Under the pieces are notes generated by a model. That model did not search any database. It was not told the origin of the DNA and saw only the letters and a program-made list of their open reading frames with translations. DNA of 64,000 nt from Stenopsyche tienmushanensis. Lineage: Eukaryota; Arthropoda; Insecta; Trichoptera; Stenopsychidae. The stretch covers positions 62,001 through 126,000 of the forward strand of contig WACJ01000105.1 of assembly GCA_008973525.1 (NCBI GenBank), written 5' to 3'. This document shows, in pieces, positions 35,930 through 47,310 of this stretch (within the stretch, counting starts at the first letter, position 1; each line of letters starts with the position of its first letter). Both the position numbers and the translations under genes were made by a program.

Positions 35930-36930
35930 TTAACCTTCCCTTTACTATGGTGTATTTACTACACTGAGTCGTATTGTAGTAAAGTTGTAATAATGGAATT
36001 TTTTACAACATTACTTACATTGAATCTCGATATACACTTAAAGCTTTTTTTGTGCGGTAGATGCGTTCCGCGGAAAATCGCACAAAAAGAAATCGTACAA
36101 AAAAAAGCCATGACTTGCAGAGAAAAAGCGAAGATGCGTTCCATGGATTTTAAAAACCGCATAACTTTGAAACACCTATATAAAATATATCCAAAATCGC
36201 ATAAAAAAAGTTAATAAAAAATAAGAAAACAATAAGGCAATTAAAAAATTTTTGGTAACATTTAAAGGACGTCTTGCATCATTGGTAAAATTTTAAAGAT
36301 GCTCAAATGCCAGACATCCACTAAAGAAATACTAATTATTTTAATTACAAACTATCATCGCTGTATGATAATTTTCGTTGCGATTTTCGATATGACTTAA
36401 AATAGTATATCCAGTGTCAATATCATCATTATTCTGTGTAGATTTTCTCTTTCCAACCATATAATTCATAATAAGCAAAGATAACTCAAAAAATCACAAA
36501 ATAGTGACTGTTTAAAAAAATTCACTAAGATTGCTAAAAATTCGTAAGTAGTTGGAATTTTGAAAATTCCTTTGGAGAATGTATTTTTAAAAGTCGAAAC
36601 ATTAGAGAAATGCAGGAAAAAAAACGAAATCAATTTTTTCAAAAAATTAAACCAGAATAAAGGGCGTGGTCGTAATTCAGCAATAGCAGATGCAATACGA
36701 TTTACACAGTCCCATATTATAATTTTTTTTTCCAAATTTCGGTTAATGTTGGTGATTTATTTTCTATTTTATCCTAAATATTTCGATAAGTACTCTTTAT
36801 GAACTTAAAAAAGAAATGTTTAAAAAAACCGCATAACTTCGAAATTGCACAAAAAGAGGTTTGAGTGTATATATTATCGAATATCGAGTTGAAATATAAT
36901 AAATACGGGATTTTAGAATGTCATATTGAT
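35930..36930 (+). mobile_element. hAT-derived repeat split by a Tigger-like MITE
   Basis: The left part (AACCTTCCCTTTACTATGGT, GTATTTACTACACTGAGTCG) and the right part (GAATATCGAGTTGAAATATA, ATAAATACGGGATTTTAGAA) match adjacent stretches of the hAT-associated repeat. The MITE 36033-36869 sits between them with TA on both sides. Confidence 0.65.
36033..36869 (+). mobile_element. Full-length pogo/Tigger-like MITE, copy 2
   Basis: TACACTTAAAGCTTTTTTTG at the left and, on the other strand, TACACTCAAACCTCTTTTTG at the right, flanked by TA. About 837 bp, collinear with the inverted copy at 9981-10831. No transposase gene inside. Confidence 0.8.
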
Positions 36931-36934
36931 ACGA

Positions 36935-37085
36935 CACATATAGATACGTTTTAGCCCGGCAGCCAATGCAGATGCATATCGAAAACTTGTATTTTCTATC
37001 GTTATATGTATAGAGAACAGACAGACATACGTTCGATTTTTATATGGATAAATATTCAAATTTGAATCGTATTCCGGATATAAAT
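36935..37085 (-). repeat. Helitron-like end fragment
   Basis: On the minus strand TCCATATAAAAATCGAACGT then ATGTCTGTCTGTTCTCTATA, the style of insect Helitron 5' starts. The rest of the element is not recognisable. Confidence 0.4.
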
Positions 37086-38520
37086 TTGCTTTTGGATCGT
37101 TCATATTTTATACTTTATGATATTAAAAAAAAAGATCTACGTAATATATCTTCTTTAATGCACTACAGGAAATGTCTGATAATTTATGGTCTTCAGCAAA
37201 TTTAATTTACTGAATAAGCTGTTGGATGGATCATAACGCCTCGCTGACTGAGTTCAAGCTTCTTGATTAAATTAGACATAACAAATTTGTTTCATCACGC
37301 TACTTTTACGCCATTCATTATAAAATTCATTAGAATTTAGATAGGATTTATTCCGTTATATAGCTATTAGGAATCAGTCTATGCAAAAATGGTACACATT
37401 TTTTGCAGTATAGTCCTTCGGATTCGGAAAACGTTCGATATCACTTTCATTATGATAATGACCCTAATACCGACGAGCTTATCGAGAGTCTCATTCGGGT
37501 CGACGTTATCAACATTGACAAAGACTAATGGACGAAACCTTTCTCAATTGCAAATTTAATTTTAAACAACTTGTCCGTCCGAAGGCCGAAGGAAAGAATT
37601 CCAAATAATAATCTAAAAATTGGACGACAATGAATCTTTCAGTGTTCGGGATGAATAATTAAGCACTGAAATGAATTCGATGCTATATCAGACGACCCTT
37701 GTTGTACGAGATTAAGCTTCGACGACATTTTGACAGCTTTTTAATATCATAAATTTGCTTGCAAAAATAACATCTAAAATTCAGTCAATTTACGCGAGTT
37801 CTTTATCATCCCTTTGCAATAATATGAAATTCGCGACGAAAGCCTAGGATTGAATGAGGGATCTTTAAAAAGCGTAAGTCTCCCAGCACATTATCGGTTG
37901 TAGAAAATCAAACAATCGAATTTCTTTACGAAAGAAATGGGATGGATGGGAAGTGACAAAACACATTCGATCGGAGAGCCCTGGATTAATTCTCCATTTC
38001 GTCGTGAAAAACCCAATTTTTACGACGGGTCGCAAAATGAAGCGTCATTGATGCGAAAATTGAAAAAAATATTCAATCTAAAAGGAATATGTCCGTCAGA
38101 GACGGTGATAAATTATCTGAAAATAAATGTAATAATTTACGATATTGATTTGATGATTCTTGCATCAAGTAAGGAGTTAATATTTTGATGGGCAGTGTTA
38201 AATTGCATATTAAAAATGTATCATACATTTAAAAATTGATGGAAATTGTTGGCTAAAAGATGAAGCTGTGCGTTGTGTAATATATAATAAAATAGGCGCG
38301 CTACTAGTCTAATGGTTGCTTTATGCTACATATAAACACACACATAGAGGCGGCGCGGCGCATGCGCTTAGTTTTTCTGTGATACATGTATGCGAATGAC
38401 ACAATTGACTTTTCGTGAGATTCGAGTCAATTTACAGTACTACGCCTCTACAAGTTTCACTTCATAAACTATTTACAGGTAATTTTCACAACATTAAAAA
38501 CACAAGATGATAATGATAAC
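37086..38520. other. No recognised gene
   Basis: AT-rich DNA. 38330-38440 has a GC-richer GAGGCGGCGCGGCGCATGCG segment with words shared with 58100-58170, probably Helitron-type sequence. Confidence 0.35.
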
Positions 38521-39930
38521 AGATTGTCCAGTCGAAAATGTCGTTTTTTACATACATACATTTTGATCATCAGTTGTCAGTAGGGAATCCAATACTGAGA
38601 TCCCCGTCAGTTTTAGGTGCTCATGAATCCCGGGATTAGTAAACGTAATCCCGAAAAAATCGGGATTGAAATTTTTATCAAACAAAAATCATACACCTCA
38701 CCAGCACGATGAAGGCTATTAAATCGAGACATTCCCGCCGAAATTTAGACGCTTGGAAATAGTGGATTAACTACTAATCGGCGAGCTAAGGCGACGCCTA
38801 GGGACAGTAACTGTCTAATCTATGTGTACATATGTACAGTACATGTATTTTTATCAAAATTGTTATATTAACCTTACCCTACCGGTGATGTATTTACTAC
38901 ACCTCGACGCTAATAATGGGAATATCGATATGAAATATAATAGATACGGGCTTCAGAATTTTTGTATTCCTCCGTAATATAATTACGAATCACATCAAAG
39001 TATTATAGTATGTAAGTATTCATCTGCAGCGACGGAAATAAATAATTTTTTGGGAAATCCAGAATTTTGCGAGTTTTTGTCTTGTTTCATTCATTTATTT
39101 TTGAATTGTGTTTTGGAGAATCTCCAACTGTTCGTCAATGCCAAAGGTGTTTCAAATAATTTAAAAGTAGAGTTTTTAATTTAGAAAATTAGGTTCAAAG
39201 TGAGAGAGAGGTTAAAGTGGATGACGATATCCTGCGTGCTGAAATTTAATCAAATCGACCACAGGCTATGCGGGAATTAACAGAAAAGGTCGGACACTCC
39301 CGGAGTAGTGTTCAAATACACTTGAAAAAAATAGGAAAGACCATTAAACAGGGAGTTTGGATACTGCACGACATTAGTGGCGAGATAAAGGTGGTGCGCG
39401 CGAGTACGTGTCATGATTTAATCGATAAAGAGAAGAAACAACCGTTTTACACTATCTTATGACTGGAGATGAAAAGTGAGTGTTGTACCCAAATCGAAAA
39501 CGCAAAAGACAATGGACTCCAAAGGGATAATCTACCATTTAGTCCTTCCATACGGTCGAATCATAACGATCGAGATTTATTGTTCAGCTTATTAGAAAGC
39601 TTAAAAGAGAGTACGAAGAGACCTAATGTAGTCAATATGATTCTACATCCATCTTATTCTCCTGATCTTGCTCCTTCCGACTATCATTTATTTAGATCGA
39701 TGCAGCATTATTTATCGGGGGGGAAATCATAAATATCAAGGAATTGAAAAATATTTTATATCAAAACCCGTTGAATTTTATCAATCCGGAATAAAAAATA
39801 TATTAAATAGATGGAAAGGGTTGTATCTACTGAAGGCGAATACATTGTATCGATGAAATACATGAATACATATTTAGTTAGAATTTAACTCTTTCATTTA
39901 TAAAAAACGACATTTTCGACTGGACAATCT
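38521..39930 (+). mobile_element. Mariner with perfect 30-bp inverted repeats, disrupted
   Basis: The first 30 bases (beginning AGATTGTCCAGTCGAAAATG) are exactly complementary to the last 30 (39901-39930). Plus-strand relics: [63 protein letters not shown] then a stop where Trp is expected, and SYSPDLAPSDYHLF. The first and third catalytic Asp remain; the HDN block with the second is missing. A hAT-family repeat occupies 38580-39070, where the N-terminal coding part should begin. Confidence 0.88.
38580..39070 (+). mobile_element. hAT-derived repeat inside the mariner
   Basis: Collinear with 32580-33060: GGGAATCCAATACTGAGATC, GCGACGCCTAGG, CTACCGGTGATGTATTTACT, CTGCAGCGACGGAAATAAAT. It includes a segment (GATTAGTAAACGTAATCCCG) absent from the 32.6-kb copy but present in the 12.4-kb one. 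Confidence 0.7.
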
Positions 39931-40042
39931 ATTATATCGATTGGATCCATCATGCGTCGTTAAAAATCTCAATTTGCCGACAATTCCAAGATTGCGAAGA
40001 TAAAAAGCTCGAATGCAATTACATTTTTTTCATATTATTGCA

Positions 40043-40300
40043 GAGCCTTTTATGTGCCGGAAAAAAAGACTCTTGATGTGAGACGATTCGACCCATCGCA
40101 CTGTACCTGTCAAAAGGACAGTAATTTAACATCGAAGCCGAAGATCACGTCTGCCATATGCGTCTGCGGCAAGTCTTCGTCTCCCAGGATGTGCTGGAAG
40201 GTCAGTGCTCTCTGGGATGGATCTAGAAATGGATAAACAAGTAGACCACATTGACGCGGAAAATAGTCCCGGTTCTAGAGCCGACGACCGGTCAAGTTCC
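40043..40300. other. GC-richer exon-like patch, unidentified
   Basis: On the plus strand TATTATTGCAG/AGCC (40033-40045) opens a frame of about 52 codons to GAAG/GTCAGT near 40200 (VPEKKTLDVRRFDPSHCTC in part, with CTC and CVC pairs). On the minus strand, an open frame after CTAG near 40287 reads CGLLVYPFLDPSQRALTF, QHILGDEDLPQTHMADVIF and ends GFDVKLLSF-stop near 40130, with third positions rich in G and C. Only one strand can be coding. The minus reading has the better codon pattern, but I recognise neither. Confidence 0.35.
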
Positions 40301-41489
40301 TCGTTCTGGAGACGGCGCATCGTAAGACTGCATTTGCACGTACTGATCGATCGGCAAATAAATTATTTAGAATATACCGCATCGACATATTTGAATATTT
40401 ACATCCATGGAAATGATCAGGATGCAGGTCGTTTCGGATGAAATTCGCAATTGATTGAAGCCGTTTCATCATATAAGCACACAGGAAACGCCAATGCAAA
40501 TGTTTGTCGAACGTCACTCTACCATATCTCCTATCCATCCCATAGATGGCTACAAAAGAGTAGCACAATGGTTGAGATTCGTTCGTCTTCTATTTTATTA
40601 TGCGAGATACCGTTTCCCCGAAGAGGAAATGTATTGCATTGAATTTTCGGCGAAATAACTAATTCCGGAGTAAATTAAAGGTAACTTTGGGTAGGACATA
40701 GGACAAACACGCAAAGGACGGCAAAAAAAGGGTCCCCTTATCCATCTTCGAGTTTTGCACGCATAAAGCTTTTACCCTAACATTACTTTAATGAAAATAA
40801 ACCTTGAAAGTCCAAGGAATATTACCATTAAAGAAGCAAAAGGCAAAATTCAGGTGACAACGCTTAATATAATTTTATTATTTATTTGAATTATAATAAA
40901 AGCAGTCCAATGATAATTCAAGTATAATAAAAACAACTTTTATCGATTTCCAAGGTATGTTCCAGACCTCTGAATAAATAGTAATCGGATAGTCTGGGAA
41001 TATGTCGGATAGGGTAGATTTTAACACGAATCTGATTTTTTCCGAGTCACTTAACTAGTCACCATTAAAACAATAACATCATGAAAGCGTTATTCGATAC
41101 GTTCGTCTGGGTGGCCCGCTGAGTGAGTGTTCATAATTGAATAATCGGAGATCATATTACCTTCAAAAACAAGCACACAACCAAGTGATTGTAAAATATC
41201 AGGGTTTCGAACCGAAACCGGATCGAAAACCGTCATTTTTGTCGGAACAAAAACCAAAACAGAAACGATTTCAGTGAAAAAGACCTTAAAAAAATAATTT
41301 TAGACAATTTAAAAAAATAGTAATTGGAGCTGGAAAAACCGATATTTTTTTCCGAAACAACTCTTTTTCGGAAACGGAATATTCCTTGATTGCGATGATG
41401 AGGATGAAACAAATTGCCTTTTATACTCTTTATATAGATTTTGGAGCGGTTGGAGATTGGCAAAATTCATCTGTCATAAACATAAATAC
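40301..41489. other. No recognised gene
   Basis: AT-rich with overlapping open frames on both strands near 40275-40660 that lack family motifs. Confidence 0.35.
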
Positions 41490-41970
41490 TATATTCGTAT
41501 GTCCGCCACTTAATGTTCGTACAAATGCACTTATCCGTCAGAACCATCGCAGCATGTATCAAGCTTGTATATACACTTGGGTCTTTTTTTATGCGATAGA
41601 TACGTTACGTGGGGAGTCGCATATAAAAAAATCGTATAAAAAAAGACTTGAACTGAATAGAAAACTTAGGGATAGGTTCCATTATTTTTAAAAACCGCAT
41701 AACTTCAAAATCGCATAAAAAAACAAATGTAAACAAATAAATACTGTTGAAAGCACACAATATTCGTTCTTCTTTGCGTAAACATAAACAATACACTTGA
41801 AATCGATTCATTTGGGTTATCATTATTAGTCGATAAATTTGGGTTAACGATCCATACAATCGTATGATATACGCAAGACAATCTCTCCGTCTCTGTCTGT
41901 CTCCGAGCTCAACGTGTAAGAATGCTATTTCTGTATCATTGAAATTCGGACACAACTCTGTGTCTTACCT
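41490..41970 (-). mobile_element. TTAA-MITE copy carrying a Tigger-like MITE
   Basis: Left part GTACAAATGCACTTATCCGT and GCATGTATCAAGCTTGTATA; right part AATACTGTTGAAAGCACACA to GTGTCTTACCTCTTATTA. Between them (about 41571-41728) is a short Tigger-like MITE starting TACACTTGGGTC and ending TCGCATAAAAAAACAAATGT. Confidence 0.7.
41571..41728 (+). mobile_element. Short Tigger-like MITE
   Basis: TACACTTGGGTCTTTTTTTA at the left; the other strand of the right end reads TACATTTG, then TTTTTTTATGCGATTTTGAA. About 158 bp: the same ends as the 0.85-kb MITEs with the middle deleted. Confidence 0.7.
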
Positions 41971-41989
41971 CTTATTATTATTATTATTG

Positions 41990-42036
41990 AAAACCGCATA
42001 ACTTCAAAATCGCATAAAAAAAACCAAGTGTAAACG
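41990..42036 (+). repeat. Tigger-like MITE right-end fragment
   Basis: AAACCGCATAACTTCAAAAT then CGCATAAAAAAAACCAAGTG, a lone right terminus of the family. Confidence 0.65.
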
Positions 42037-43653
42037 CTTGCACAGGATCAAACACCTTAACTACCGACCTGAATATTAAAACATGCATAAAGGCAATTAA
42101 TAATATTTGCTATCAAAACGTGGATGCATTTTTTTGCCAGACGGTCTATGAATAAAAAAACTTGACTGACCGGTTCAGAATTGGACACCTGGCAACCCAA
42201 ACAAGGAACCAAATACTGTATATTCAGTACAAAACTCTTTGAATTTAGGAAGAAGTGTTCATATTTAAAATTAAAACACCAATTTTTCACAATTCTAAAT
42301 AAACGTACAACAAATAATGCGCATAAGTAAAACGAAAACAACCTCAGTATATCATTGAGCATTCATTAATACATATATATATAGGCGTTATAAAAAGTAG
42401 AAAACCGCCAAGTAGCTAGAGTACCCAAAGAAAAATGGAGATTATTTCAAAGTAGACGATCGTGATTTTATTAAAAATCAATAGTTATTTATGTTCGACT
42501 ATATAATCTCGCTCGTCTTTATTGCGATATGTGATGGAAACTTTAAGCTGGAAAACATTTTTAGTCGATCGTTGTGTCTAAAATATAAGAATTTGATTCT
42601 ATCGCTCAAAGACAATCTTTTTGCAATTGTGCCTATTTTATCACAGATATTATCAATACATCCGTGTGTATCTGCAGATTATTTTGCGTTAAACAATATT
42701 TAAACTTGCGTCAATGATATATGACACATAGTTCTATATTTACACGTAAGATAGATAGATACAATTTTGCACCCATTTCTACAAAGCTATTTTTCGTTTC
42801 AGTCAGTATTTATTCATGAAAGTTACGAAAGAACGATTTTCGAAAAATGAATAATTGTACATAGCTGCGTTAAATTAAAATCTACAAAGCTGCCTTTTTG
42901 TCTACAAGTAGTTTATATTAATTATTGTTAAATAAACGTCGTCTACTTTCGATACAAGGTAGCTTGGAATTCAGTAGACGTGGCTAAAATTGTAGGGCGG
43001 AAATTCGATTGAAGTATTGCCACTTTCAAAGCATAGAAATATTAAATACATACAATACTTATTATAAGCAGCTATAACATAGTTTCAGGTTTTCATGTAT
43101 AAGACATTTATATAATATTTATTTATGAGAACAATAATTTAGTCAGTAAATTAATTATTTGGAGTGTTATTAATTACTTTTAATAACCACTTCCAGCTGC
43201 CTCTTGTATAATTCTGATTTTAAATAGAAAATATTCAAAATCAATAGCATAAATCCCCAAATTTCTAGCTCATATTAACATACATCTTATGAATCACTAA
43301 CATAGTTACAAGGAACATCAATTAACGACGTCGGTGACTTAAGTTTTTGGCACCAAATACAAATATTGCGAGAGCATTTTAAATAGAACGAAGCAGCTGG
43401 AAATCTTTGACAAAATACGTTCCAAGTATTAAATTGTATTTTCGCTTTGCAATTAATAAGTCTTCCATAATCGAGCTCCAGGTGTTAAAATAAAGCGGTT
43501 AAGAATGAAATTCCAGGGTCAAAATCGTTATTTCCGCTGCCGCATCATCTTGGTACTTCGGTCATTTGGCAAAATGCATTTGAACGTTGCTGAATGATAA
43601 TTGCCGACAGACGGTCACGACATTAACACAAAAAAGCATTAAAACTATTCGCT
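42037..43653. other. No recognised gene
   Basis: AT-rich DNA with small open frames on either strand and no motif. Confidence 0.35.
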
Positions 43654-45616
43654 TTAACCCTTCTGTCAATGAAAGTGGTCTGGCCAGACCCTGATTTTTT
43701 CCATAGAATTTGTATGGAAAATCACGTTTTTATTTATGTTTCATAGGGAAATTTGTATCCTTTCGCTCCATAAGATATTTTAACATGTTTCTCATATTGA
43801 TCTATATTTTTATCTTATATATCTCCTTATATCCTTTAAAGGTATCCTGTATACTGGAAAAGAAGGAGGCCAGAGAGAAATCAATTTAGGTAAAAGGTGC
43901 TACTGTAATTAACTGACAAGTACAAAGGAAGTGGAAAGACAATTTTTATTGACAATTATTTCATAACTTTCGATAGCGTGGACAAACTACAGTAGGTAGA
44001 ACGAAAATGAAATGTTGCAAAAACGTCATCGTCATCATCGGATTTACAGATAATTTTGCAGCTGTTTCATACTTTCTGAAAAAATCAAAAGCTGCCATCC
44101 CATTGTCAACTGTCCATTATGATACCGAAGTTGTTGGAGAAGCCCAAAAGGCACCGGTGTGATGTTATTTTACAACAAGCACAAGGGAAGTGTTGACGTT
44201 ATAGAGCAGATGCTTGGGCATACAAATGGCAGACTAATGCCCGGTGCACACAAGACTGGTTTTCAAGCTAGTAGAGCAAGCAAGTGCTAGTAAGCTAAGA
44301 GGGTAGTATTTCTAGTTCCGTTTTTGAGCAAAAATAGCTTAAAAATGAAGTTAGCTCTGTCTATACAAAGCTTGAGTTAGTCAAACGAGGTTATACACTC
44401 AATCCTTCTGTACGGAGCCCCGATATGGCATGAGTCGCTCAGACATGAGAGCTACAGGAAGAAGCTGGCAAGGGTTCCACGGCAAGGAGCGCTCTGAGTC
44501 ACCACAGCATACGGAATAATATCTGAAGAAGAGGTGCTCGTGATCGCTGGAGTCCCTCCCGCTGGACATCCAAGCAAAAAAGAGGGCCTTGGACTTCGAA
44601 GATCCCAAAAACCACAACGAGCATAATCAGAAACTGAAAGAAACCTGGCAGCAGAGATGCGATCAGTCCAGGAAGGGAAGATGGACCCACCGACTTATCC
44701 CGGTCGTAAGCCGGTGGATGGTCAGCAAACACGGAGAAACGATCTACCGCTTGACTCAGATCCTCACTGGACATGAATGTTTCGGTGCGTACCTGAAGCG
44801 GATCGGTAAAGAATCATCCGCGGCGTGTCACCAAGCAGAAGTCAATGATGACGAACACACCATCAATGATTATGAGGCTTGGACAGCCCGGAGAAACACG
44901 CTGAAACAAGCACTTGGGGTTGTCGAGCTCAATGCTGAGAACATGGTCCACAGCATGATGATAAGCAAGAAAGGCTGGAACCTTTGGCGAGATTTTGTTG
45001 AAGAAATCATGAGCGCCAAAGAAGGCAGTGAGAGAGCCCTCCTGAAGCAATGTGATAAACAATACCAGGGGGACAGAGAATGACAAGGCAGGGGTTTAGT
45101 CAGTAAGAATCTGACACTACCCTGGGATCAAACCCAGGGTGTCTTATGCAAGATTCCTCTTTCACAGGAAAAAAAACAACGTCTAATAAGAATTAGAACC
45201 AGAGAAATAATCATCCCACCGATGGTCATCAAAAATGTTTATAAATCCTAACAGATCAGCTGATGACACCAAATTTAAAAGAAATAATGAACATAGAAAT
45301 GAATATGTTAAAAATGATCATGCAGAATTGGCTGGGTGAACGACAAGCGTCAAAGAAAATTCCGATTTGTATGTAATAAATGCAAGAAGTCAGTTTGTCA
45401 ACAACACAACCAGCCATTTTAAACATACCATAAAAGCGTAAATGAGTTATAAGTTTTGTATCGTTATGAATTTGAAATTTGAAAAAAATATTTAAATAAG
45501 CTCAGAAAAACAATTTCATTTTTATTCATCAATTTCCATACAAAATGTACGAGGGTCCAGCCAGACCACTTTCATTGGCGGAAGGTAATAGAAACATTCA
45601 TTGACAGAAGGTTTAA
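43654..45616 (+). mobile_element. piggyBac-like element split by a LINE
   Basis: TTAA (43654-43657) then CCCTTCTGTCAATGAAAGTG; right side TTCATTGACAGAAGGT then TTAA (45613-45616), plus an inner repeat CCACTTTCATTGGCGGAAGG. Inside, plus-strand frames read VMLFYNKHKGSVDVIEQMLG (44160-44225), the piggyBac YNKxKGxVDxxDQM block, and KFRFVCNKCKKSVCQQHNQP (45357-45416), the C-terminal cysteine-rich zinc-binding tail. The part between was lost and a LINE fragment (44398-45175) now lies there. Confidence 0.8.
44398..45175 (+). mobile_element. R1/LOA-like LINE tail, copy 2
   Basis: 5'-truncated. Begins SILLYGAPIWHESLRHESYR, then a clean frame of 164 codons (44589-45083) with KGRWTHRLIPVVSRWMVSKH, GETIYRLTQILTGHECFGAY, LKRIGKESSAACH, HTINDYEAW and FVEEIMSAKEGSER: the C-terminal domain after reverse transcriptase in R1-clade elements. 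The second Cys pair of the usual zinc motif is disrupted. The 3' UTR has CCTGGG...CCCAGG and ends in an A run. Closely related to copy 1. Confidence 0.8.
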
Positions 45617-45661
45617 TATAATATTAGCGAGTATTGTCATCCCAAGCGAAGGGATGCGCTA

Positions 45662-46048
45662 ATGATGCAATCTCGTATTTGCTCTATTTGCCGCAACATG
45701 GCGCTTGGCGCTCCATCAATATCACATGCGCCAAGATTAAATCATCCTCTCATTTGTGAGATAAAATCATTTTTAGCAGTAATCCTTCGATGCGATAACT
45801 CATATCGTGTATTTAAAGCGAAATTTGCCTTACATGGAAAAACATTGTATCCAATTGAGCCTTATCTTATCGGCGGTCGAGAAACGCGAATCGGCTACAC
45901 GGTGCATTGCGATCACAAATGCTTTATCTGCGAAAATATTTTTCTCGTTCAAATCGGATTTGATTTGTATTCAGGGGACCTCGGACGGGCCCAAATTCGA
46001 GCCATAAAAAATATTTTTCCAATAAAGTCAGCAGTATTCCCAATGTGA
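45662..46048 (+). other. Unidentified 128-codon open frame
   Basis: Open frame right of the piggyBac-like element with several cysteines (RICSICRNM, DHKCFICENIF). No family is recognised, and no splice or promoter evidence supports it as a gene. Confidence 0.2.
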
Positions 46049-46559
46049 TTTGGAAATCCCTGACGTCTGATATAAATGGCATTCTTCGAAGGTTATCCGT
46101 GTAGAGTTTACCCTTCTTACATTTTTGACATTTAATACACGCGTGTCACATTTAGCATATATGCAGACGTGAGCTAAAATTTATGATGTTTTTCGAACTA
46201 CGAACTGAAATAAATCGGCCAAGTTCACTATTTTATAAGTACGGAAAAAAGTCAATTTTGCAAAAAGGGGATTTTTTTAATTAATTAAATAAATATATTT
46301 ATGCTAACATATAGTTAATTTGCATTTAATAATTATCATTATAAGTATGTGCAATGGTTTAAACGGGTATTTGAATTCATAAATAATATTTTTTAATTCA
46401 AAAAACAAATGAAAAACGAATCAATGTGTATTGGATAAAAATAAAAGGATGTTGGCCAAATAATTCATAGACGTCATTCTTCTTCTTCTTCTTTTTGGGT
46501 GCATTTTATTTTGACAAATAAAATACTATTTATAACAAAGAAAATGTATAGAATTCCAC

Positions 46560-47310
46560 AACATTGTTTGTAAACGTCAACCCTTCGCGAACTCGAACAA
46601 TAAAATCAATATTGGACGCCGGAACGATGCGACTTTAAAATGTGACATTTAAGCATTCTATGATTGGACTGTAATCGGTTTCCCATTAGAATGACTAATG
46701 CGACCATGAACGATAGTGTTTGACAATGGATGAAGTTCATATTGGGACGACATTCCGTCGCAAAATACGAAATCGACGCGAAAAAAACGAGAACGTTCGG
46801 CCAATTCGGACGCTTCCTGATCGACGCCCGTTCGCCGTTCCATTTCCAGAGCATTTCGTTCGTAAATATAAACATTAGTGTAACACCGAGTCGGAAATAG
46901 CGGGCGTGGGCGTGACGTCGGCTGAGTCAGCTGGAACACGAAATTATGTCAGTGGACTTGGAATGATGTTCGTTCCGACGACTTCCAAGTGGCCGACGAG
47001 CGAGCCCCGCGAGGGGGATGTTTATGACCGACGCCGCAAAATAGAGAGGGTCGAATCGTGGGGTGTCAAATAGGGAGACGAGATAAATGCCGGTTCGCCG
47101 GTTTCGCGAGCTCGCAAGCGTTGATAAATGAATGATGCACTCACTTTTGATCGGCTGGCTGACGAGGAACGCTATCGGAGAAGGCCTCGCCGGAGTATCG
47201 TCGGGGAAAATCAGCGAGAAAGACCCAGATTTTGACACCGGCGCGGCGCGTCCGCAGATTACGTGCTCGCGGTTTGCGACGTTTACGTCGATAAAGCAGT
47301 TATCACTCTG
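46560..47310. promoter_or_regulatory. CpG-dense block, candidate promoter or first exon
   Basis: GC- and CpG-rich for 750 bp within AT-rich DNA and not similar to the repeat families here. It holds GGGCGTGGGCGTGACGTC (46900-46917; GC/EGR-type box joined to a CRE-like TGACGTC), TGAGTCAGC (46923-46931; AP-1/bZIP-like) and CCAATCATAG on the minus strand near 46660. A long minus-strand frame (46927-47355) reflects composition. No gene could be joined to it within the window. Confidence 0.4.
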
